A model generated the notes under the pieces. It saw nothing but the letters and a program-made list of their open reading frames with translations, ran no database searches and had not been told where the DNA came from. Of a stretch of DNA of 10,292 nt, positions 6,545-10,292 are shown one piece after another. Made by a program: the position numbers and the translations under genes. Where the stretch lies: NCBI GenBank assembly GCA_005778045.1, contig SXKQ01000127.1:1-10292 (forward strand), read 5' to 3'. The stretch comes from Planctomycetia bacterium. Lineage in GTDB: Bacteria > Planctomycetota > UBA1135 > GCA-002686595. Numbering within the stretch: the stretch's first letter is position 1; each line of letters begins with the position of its first letter.

Positions 6545-6610
6545 GGTCCACGCTCCCCGTGCGACGCTCCCGTCCGGGCGCTCTCCACCAATACAGACGA
6601 CGAAGGAAGC

Positions 6611-6877
6611 GTGCACGAGCCATCTGTTGGCGCGCTGCGCGTTCACGACGTGGACCACGACTCCCCGCAAGCGCCGCGCGTGCCCCGCGGGCCCGCCGAT
6701 CCGCAGTACATCAAGTACGCGGGCGCTGGGTTGCAGTTCGCGTTGACCTTCCTCGCCTGCGGAGCGCTCGGCTGGTGGCTCGACGGAAAGCTCGGGACGG
6801 AACCGTGGCTGATGATCGCCGGCATCTTGCTCGGCGCCTGCGGAGCGATGTACTCGCTCGTGCGGCGACTGGGCTAG
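6611..6877 (+). CDS. atpZ: AtpZ/AtpI-family small membrane protein of the ATP synthase operon
   Basis: Members of this family (ATPase_gene1, AtpZ) are encoded at the head of F1Fo operons; AtpZ and AtpI are linked to c-ring assembly, stability or ion supply. The 88-residue product has a hydrophilic Pro/Asp-rich N-terminus (1-32) and two membrane helices at about 37-56 (AGAGLQFALTFLACGALGWW) and 66-82 (WLMIAGILLGACGAMYS), joined by the family motif GWWLDGKLGTEPW. This two-helix pattern with LDxxLGTxPW is diagnostic. I chose GTG 6611 because AAGGA (6603-6607) lies just upstream and the only earlier in-frame ATG (6434) would precede the candidate promoter; the SD spacing of three bases is tight, so the start is not certain. 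The next gene follows after 58 bases. Confidence 0.78.
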   Translation: MHEPSVGALRVHDVDHDSPQAPRVPRGPADPQYIKYAGAGLQFALTFLACGALGWWLDGKLGTEPWLMIAGILLGACGAMYSLVRRLG

Positions 6878-6935
6878 AGCGGGCACTCCTACGCTCCCTT
6901 CCGCCACAGCACACAAGCCCCCGTCGCCTGACGCC

Positions 6936-7325
6936 ATGAGTTCCCGCGCCTCCTACCTGCTGCTCGCCGCCGGTCTACCGGTCGGCGGATTCGTGGCTTG
7001 GACGGTGGGGGGCAGCTCCGGAGCTGGAGCGCTGCTCGGCGTGCTCGCGGCGACGTTCGTGTCCGTGCTCGGTCTGGCCTGGAGCGAACGCTCTCGGCGG
7101 CTGGGAGCGAACCGGCCGCTCGATGGTTTCGTGCTCACCTTCCTTGCCAAGCTGGGATTGCTCGGCGCCGGCGCGCTGTGCCTGCGCTTCGTCCCGGCGG
7201 TGGGGGAGATCTTCGACTGGTCTGCGTACCTCCTCGGCTTCGCGGCCGCGGTGCTGTGGGCGATGCTCGCGAGCTCGCTCCCGCTGCTGCGGTCGCTGCG
7301 CCCCGCCCGGAGCAGTGCCCAATGA
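6936..7325 (+). CDS. Four-helix AtpI-like membrane protein between atpZ and atpB
   Basis: The 129-residue product is almost entirely hydrophobic, with four predicted membrane helices at about 6-24, 30-50, 64-84 and 95-117. A basic loop (ERSRRLGANR, 51-60) separates helices 2 and 3, and a basic tail (RSLRPARSS) ends the protein. This size and topology match ATP synthase subunit I (AtpI), a c-ring assembly chaperone encoded just before atpB in many operons, but I see no sequence motif that proves it. Position is the main argument: its TGA overlaps the atpB ATG (ATGA, 7322-7325), so translation is coupled to subunit a. The ATG at 6936 has no SD; the upstream 58 bases are pyrimidine-rich. Alternative: a lineage-specific membrane protein. 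Expression with the atp genes is very likely. Confidence 0.65.
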   Translation: MSSRASYLLLAAGLPVGGFVAWTVGGSSGAGALLGVLAATFVSVLGLAWSERSRRLGANRPLDGFVLTFLAKLGLLGAGALCLRFVPAVGEIFDWSAYLLGFAAAVLWAMLASSLPLLRSLRPARSSAQ

Positions 7326-8257
7326 CCCGCTACATCCTCTCGCCCCGCGGTCTCGTCATGCTGGCCATCGTGGTCGCGGCTTGCGCCGTGGCTACGCTGT
7401 TCGCGGATCACCATCGCGAGAACGACGTCTTCCAGCAGTTGTTCGCGCACCTGAAGCCCGCCGCCATGCTCGGTGGGAACCACGAGCCGATCGGCATCCA
7501 CGCCCCGTGGCTGCCGGCGCTGTTCACCATGGACTCCGCCGGTCACGACACCGACACGCTGGTGCTGACCAACCTGCAGATTTTCCAGTTCGCGGCGGTG
7601 CTGTTCGTGATCATCGGGTTCTCCGGCGTGCCGCGCTACCTGCGCACGGGCCACGGCGACGCCATCAGCAAGATGTTCGCCGGGTTCGTGCTCTTCATCC
7701 GCGACGAGATGGTCTACCCCGTGATGGGCAAGGAGCACGGCTCGCACTTCCTGCCGTACTTCCTGTGCGTGTTCTTCTTCGTGATGTTCCAGAACGTCTT
7801 CGGGCTGCTGCCGCACTCGGCGACCGCCACCGCGTCGATCGCGGTGACCGGCGCGCTCGCGGGCATGACGCTGGCGGCGATGATCGGCGGCGGCATGGCC
7901 GTGCAGGGACCGATCGCCTTCTGGAAGCACCTCGTGCCGCACGTGCCGCTGCTCCTGTGGCCGCTCTTGTTTGTGATCGAGGTGATCGGCCTGCTCGTCA
8001 AGCCCTTCGCGCTCACCATCCGTCTCTTCGCCAACATGACCGCCGGGCACCTGATCGTGCTCTCGTGCATGGGCCTGATCATGTTCTTCGCGGACTCGGG
8101 CGCGAACGCGGTCGCGGGCTTCGGCTCGGCGCCGCTCGCGGTCGGCTTCGGCGTGTTCATCATGATCATCGAGACGTTCGTGGCCTTGCTGCAGGCCTAC
8201 ATCTTCACCCAGCTCTCGATCATCTTCGTCGGAGCCTCCGTCCACCCCGAGCACTGA
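7322..8257 (+). CDS. atpB: F1Fo ATP synthase subunit a
   Basis: Subunit a forms the two proton half-channels beside the c-ring in the inner membrane. The 311-residue product (E. coli 271) has the conserved C-terminal core LLVKPFALTIRLFANMTAGHLIV with the essential arginine R234 (E. coli R210), and LLQAYIFTQLSIIF with Q291 (E. coli Q252). The His/Glu pair lining the channel appears as H243 and E284, swapped relative to E. coli E219/H245, as in mitochondria and many bacteria. Earlier helices include FLPYFLCVFFFVMFQNVFGLLP (143-164). The extra length is an N-terminal helix (about 9-28) and a soluble loop with several His residues (about 29-80). The ATG overlaps the preceding stop (ATGA), with GGAG (7309-7312) nine bases upstream. 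A 93-base gap leads to atpE. Confidence 0.96.
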   Translation: MTRYILSPRGLVMLAIVVAACAVATLFADHHRENDVFQQLFAHLKPAAMLGGNHEPIGIHAPWLPALFTMDSAGHDTDTLVLTNLQIFQFAAVLFVIIGFSGVPRYLRTGHGDAISKMFAGFVLFIRDEMVYPVMGKEHGSHFLPYFLCVFFFVMFQNVFGLLPHSATATASIAVTGALAGMTLAAMIGGGMAVQGPIAFWKHLVPHVPLLLWPLLFVIEVIGLLVKPFALTIRLFANMTAGHLIVLSCMGLIMFFADSGANAVAGFGSAPLAVGFGVFIMIIETFVALLQAYIFTQLSIIFVGASVHPEH

Positions 8258-8350
8258 TCATCCGGTGCCCAGGGCCACCAGCCCAACGCGGCTGGCCGTC
8301 TCTCTCACGTCTCTCTTTTCCCACGACAACTTACGAGAAACTGTATTCCC
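8258..8350 (+). promoter_or_regulatory. atpE leader: hairpin plus pyrimidine-rich repeat, no clear SD
   Basis: The 93 bases between atpB and atpE hold a perfect 6-bp hairpin, CCAGCC (8278-8283) with GGCTGG (8290-8295), then two near-identical pyrimidine stretches, CGTCTCTCTC (8297-8306) and CGTCTCTCTT (8308-8317). No purine-rich SD stands at the usual distance from ATG 8351; the nearest is a weak GAGA about a dozen bases upstream. Pyrimidine-rich leaders can bind ribosomal protein S1, and E. coli atpE is known to have a U-rich translational enhancer, so an enhancer role is a reasonable inference. Confidence 0.42.
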
Positions 8351-8617
8351 ATGATGACCCCCTTCGACTTCGTCGCCATCCAGGAAGCTGCCAGCAACCA
8401 GTGGGCCTTCTTCGGTGCCGCCATCGGCGCCGGTGTCACCGCCATCGGCGCAGGCCTCGGCATCTCGCGCATCGGCGCTTCGGCCAACGAAGGCATCGCC
8501 CGCCAGCCGGAGGCTGCCGGCGACATCAAGGGCGGCTCGCTCATCCTCGCCGCCTTCATCGAAGGCGTCTCGCTGGTCGCCGTCGTCGTGTCGCTCCTGA
8601 TCGCGCTGAAGAAGTGA
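8351..8617 (+). CDS. atpE: F1Fo ATP synthase subunit c (proteolipid, rotor ring)
   Basis: Subunit c assembles into the membrane rotor ring, each copy carrying one ion-binding carboxylate. The 88-residue product is a two-helix hairpin: helix 1 at about 18-42 with the packing pattern GAAIGAGVTAIGAGLG, a polar loop with the F1-contacting ARQPE (50-54), and helix 2 at about 62-86 with the essential carboxylate E71 in LAAFIEGVSLVAVVV. The residues around E71 (IEGV) lack the ES/T pattern and helix-1 Gln of sodium-type rings, so a proton-coupled ring is likely. A hydrophilic N-terminus of about 16 residues precedes helix 1. Two adjacent ATG codons (8351 and 8354) could start translation. Candidate RNA hairpins lie on both sides, which may relate to the need for many c copies per complex. 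Confidence 0.97.
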   Translation: MMTPFDFVAIQEAASNQWAFFGAAIGAGVTAIGAGLGISRIGASANEGIARQPEAAGDIKGGSLILAAFIEGVSLVAVVVSLLIALKK

Positions 8618-8625
8618 GCTCTATC

Positions 8626-8667
8626 GGCTCGCTTCAGAGCACCCGTCGTGGGTAGCTCACGCGAGCC
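8626..8667 (+). promoter_or_regulatory. Extended hairpin between atpE and atpF
   Basis: GGCTCGC (8626-8632) pairs perfectly with GCGAGCC (8661-8667). Inside, GAGC (8637-8640) pairs with GCTC (8655-8658) and ACCC (8641-8644) with GGGT (8650-8653), with one bulged A (8654) and a GTCGT loop. The total is 15 bp with one small internal loop. It begins 9 bases after the atpE stop and ends 8 bases before the atpF SD (TGGAG, 8676-8680). No U-tract follows. It may stabilise atpE mRNA or partly terminate, lowering downstream expression relative to subunit c. Confidence 0.55.
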
Positions 8668-8688
8668 TCGAACGCTGGAGTCCGAATC

Positions 8689-9237
8689 ATGTACATGCTT
8701 CTCATCGAAGGTGCCGGAGAGGCCCAAGGCGACGGGATGAACCCGTTCGACCCGGCCGGCTTCGGCGGCATGCTCTGGACGTGGGTGATCTTCCTCGCCG
8801 CCCTCCCGTTCATGTGGAAGGTGGTGATGGGTCCGATCGCCAAGGCGCTCGAGGCTCGCGACGAGCAAGCCAGCCGAGCCATCGTGGAGGCCGAGAAGGC
8901 CCGCGAGGAGGCCAGCCGCGCCCGCACCGAAGTCGAGAGCAAGCTGGCCGAGGCTCGCGCCGAGGCTGCCAAGCTCGTGGCCGAGGCCCGCGAACGCGCC
9001 AGCGTCGTCGAGCGCCAGATCACCGAGGAGGCGAACGCGCGCACCCAGCGCATGGTCACCGAGGCCACCGCCACGATCCAGGCTGAGCGCGATAAGGCGC
9101 TGGCCACGATCCGCGAGGAAGTGGTCGACCTCTCGATGGCCGGCGCCCGCGTGGTGCTCGGCCGCAACGTCGGCGCCGACGACGACCGTCGCCTCGTGGC
9201 CGACATGGTCGGCAAGCTGAAGGCGGTCAGAAAGTGA
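8689..9237 (+). CDS. atpF: F1Fo ATP synthase subunit b (peripheral stalk)
   Basis: Subunit b forms the peripheral stator stalk, anchoring subunit a in the membrane and reaching delta and alpha at the top of F1. The 182-residue product has a short N-terminal stretch, one membrane helix at about 26-45 (GGMLWTWVIFLAALPFMWKV), and a long Ala/Glu/Arg-rich coiled coil from about 52 to 148 with right-handed-type spacing (EAEKAREEASRARTEVESKL). It ends with the delta-contact segment REEVVDLSMAGARVVLGRNV (142-161). Only one b-type gene is seen, so the stalk is probably a homodimer. ATG 8689 is supported by TGGAG (8676-8680) eight bases upstream; the ATG two codons later is a lesser alternative. Its stop overlaps the atpH start (GTGA, 9234-9237). 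Confidence 0.95.
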   Translation: MYMLLIEGAGEAQGDGMNPFDPAGFGGMLWTWVIFLAALPFMWKVVMGPIAKALEARDEQASRAIVEAEKAREEASRARTEVESKLAEARAEAAKLVAEARERASVVERQITEEANARTQRMVTEATATIQAERDKALATIREEVVDLSMAGARVVLGRNVGADDDRRLVADMVGKLKAVRK

Positions 9238-9761
9238 AGATCGGCAAGGTCACCGCGCGCTACGCGACGGCACTGTTCGAGCTCGCCCGCGAAAAGGGTG
9301 CTCTCGACGGCGTTGGCGCCAACGTCGAGGCGCTGCCTCGCGAGCTCGCCAACGGCGACCTGTTCGACGCGCGCGTGCCCCATGACGACAAGCGCAAGCG
9401 CGTCGAGGCCCTCGCGGCCAAGGCCCATCCGCTGTTCGCCAACTTCCTGCGCATCTTGTTCGCCAAGCGTCGCCTCGAGGTCCTGCGCGACCTGCCGGAC
9501 GCGTTCCGGCGCTGCGCCTTGGCCGATCGAGGAGCCGTCGAAGGCATCGTCGAGTCGCCCCGTACCCTTGGGCAAGGAGAGCTCGCGGAGCTCGCCGTGT
9601 CCGTGAAGTCGGTGCTCGGCAAGGACGTGGTCCTCGAGCAACGCGCGAACCCGGAGCTGATCGCCGGCGTGCGCGTGTTCGTCGACAACCGCCTGATCGA
9701 TCAGTCCGCCCTCGGTCGCCTCGAGGGTCTCGAGCGCCGCCTGCGCACGGCGCGCGTCTAG
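9234..9761 (+). CDS. atpH: F1Fo ATP synthase subunit delta (OSCP homologue)
   Basis: Delta sits on top of F1 and joins the alpha N-termini to the b stalk. The 175-residue length is typical. The N-terminal helical domain opens with the family pattern VTARYATALFELAREKGALD, and the second half shows the conserved strand-helix end ANPELIAGVRVFVDNRLIDQSALGRL (about 142-167). The middle (NFLRILFAKRRLEVLRDLPDAF) matches the usual helix carrying the family's NFL and R-L pattern. The start is GTG at 9234, embedded in the GTGA overlap with the atpF stop, so translation is coupled. It is followed by a 54-base gap to atpA. Primary sequence is weakly conserved in this family, but position and the C-terminal motif make the call firm. 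Confidence 0.94.
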   Translation: MKIGKVTARYATALFELAREKGALDGVGANVEALPRELANGDLFDARVPHDDKRKRVEALAAKAHPLFANFLRILFAKRRLEVLRDLPDAFRRCALADRGAVEGIVESPRTLGQGELAELAVSVKSVLGKDVVLEQRANPELIAGVRVFVDNRLIDQSALGRLEGLERRLRTARV

Positions 9762-9815
9762 TAGAAAACGCCCATCCAACACGCTCCCCGCGTAGCCAGA
9801 GAGTTGAGTCAGAAC

Positions 9816-10292
9816 ATGGAACTTCGTCCCGCAGAAGTGACCTCGGTCCTCAAGAAGGAGATCGAGTCGTACAAGGGTGACACGACGATGCAGTCGGTCG
9901 GCTCCGTGCTCTCGGTGGGCGACGGTGTTGCCCGCGTGTACGGCCTCGATGACTGCATGATGAACGAGCTGATCGAGTTCCCTGGCGGCGTGCGCGGTGT
10001 CGCGCTGTCGCTCGAGGAGGACAACGTCGGCTGCGTGCTCCTCGGTGATGCCACGAAGATTCGCGAGGGCGACCTCGTCAAGACCACCGGGCGCATCATC
10101 TCGGTGCCGACCGGCAACTCGCTGCTCGGCCGCGTCGTGAACGCGCTCGGCGACCCGCTCGACGGAAAGGGCCCGCTGGCGCTGACGGCGACGGACTACC
10201 TGCCGATCGAACAGCCGGCTCCGAACGTCGTTGAGCGCGAGCCCGTCAAGCAGCCGCTCCAGACCGGTATCAAGGCCATCGACGCCATGACG
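9816..10292 (+). CDS. atpA: F1 ATP synthase subunit alpha, N-terminal part (3' end outside window)
   Basis: Alpha alternates with beta in the F1 hexamer and carries the non-catalytic nucleotide sites. The frame is open from ATG 9816 to the window edge, 159 codons of a usual 500-510. Visible are the N-terminal helix that binds delta ([16 protein letters not shown]), the beta-barrel domain with [15 protein letters not shown] and [18 protein letters not shown] (about 34-72), and the entry to the nucleotide domain with [16 protein letters not shown] and [13 protein letters not shown] (about 105-158). The Walker A motif (GDRQTGKT in the family) should follow just past the edge. No strong SD is evident; GAGAG (9799-9803) is about 12 bases upstream. 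The atp order delta-alpha is standard, so gamma, beta and epsilon are expected next. Confidence 0.97.
   Translation, partial: MELRPAEVTSVLKKEIESYKGDTTMQSVGSVLSVGDGVARVYGLDDCMMNELIEFPGGVRGVALSLEEDNVGCVLLGDATKIREGDLVKTTGRIISVPTGNSLLGRVVNALGDPLDGKGPLALTATDYLPIEQPAPNVVEREPVKQPLQTGIKAIDAMT

Larger units (their letters stand above)
6302..6610. promoter_or_regulatory. Gene-free divergent control region between ndk and the atp operon
   Basis: These 309 bases separate the divergent GTG starts of ndk and atpZ. They hold a good plus-strand promoter candidate (6449-6476), a weaker minus-strand candidate (6373-6401), overlapping palindromes GCCCGGGC (6386-6393) and GGGCCGGCCC (6390-6399), an 8-bp palindrome GTCCGGAC (6415-6422), and a hairpin (6529-6544) in the presumed atp leader. 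An open frame upstream of atpZ from 6434 exists, but its ATG would lie before the promoter candidate and it shows no family similarity, so I do not call it a gene. Confidence 0.5.

Noticed and set aside
6434..6610. In-frame N-terminal extension of atpZ from ATG 6434
   Set aside because: It would start before the candidate operon promoter, has no family similarity and adds a long low-complexity tail; GTG 6611 has a nearby SD.
6953..8254. 433-codon minus-strand open frame opposite the AtpI-like gene and atpB
   Set aside because: It is His/Glu/Arg-rich mirror translation of hydrophobic membrane-protein codons, not a plausible protein.
8351..8617. Possible sodium-type c-ring
   Set aside because: The residues after the essential Glu71 are Gly-Val, and the Ser/Thr and Gln sodium ligands known from Ilyobacter-type rings are absent.
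1..10292. Search for CRISPR arrays, tRNA or rRNA genes, transposons, phage genes and defence or biosynthetic modules
   Set aside because: No regularly spaced repeats, RNA-gene signatures, transposase-like proteins or terminal repeats were seen; every substantial coding region is explained by a core or regulatory gene.

Overview
The window is a GC-rich bacterial chromosome segment with dense, ordinary coding sequence. A lipoprotein-type signal on the TPR protein and a membrane-anchored zinc anti-sigma factor suggest a Gram-negative (diderm) organism. High GC, several starts without a Shine-Dalgarno (SD) sequence, and an ECF sigma/anti-sigma/PDZ group would fit a high-GC Planctomycetota or similar lineage. 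That placement is inference; no rRNA or other decisive marker is present.

Layout. Positions 1-392 hold the 3' end of accA (fatty-acid synthesis). Positions 512-3125 (+) hold an ECF sigma factor, a translationally coupled zinc-finger anti-sigma factor with one membrane span, and, after a spacer with three consecutive inverted repeats, an exported PDZ-domain protein. Positions 3141-6301 (-) hold, in transcription order, ndk (nucleoside diphosphate kinase), an RqcH/NFACT ribosome-quality-control protein and a TPR lipoprotein. The last converges on the PDZ gene with 15 bases between stop codons. A 309-base gene-free stretch (6302-6610) separates ndk from the divergent ATP synthase operon and contains candidate promoters for both. 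From 6611 to the window end (+) comes the F1Fo ATP synthase operon: atpZ, a four-helix AtpI-like protein, atpB (a), atpE (c), atpF (b), atpH (delta) and the first 159 codons of atpA (alpha). Subunits gamma, beta and epsilon presumably lie beyond the window.

How the genes fit together. The atp genes build the Fo rotor and stator and the start of F1. AtpZ and the AtpI-like protein are probable assembly or accessory factors. ndk uses ATP to make the other NTPs, so its divergent position fits but does not prove co-regulation. RqcH would add alanine tails to stalled nascent chains. The sigma/anti-sigma/PDZ group looks like an envelope-signalling unit.

I see no mobile element, CRISPR array, tRNA, rRNA or defence system, and no convincing novel system. 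The least explained features are non-coding: perfect GC-rich inverted repeats without U-tracts at several gene junctions, notably a three-hairpin spacer before the PDZ gene and hairpins on both sides of atpE.
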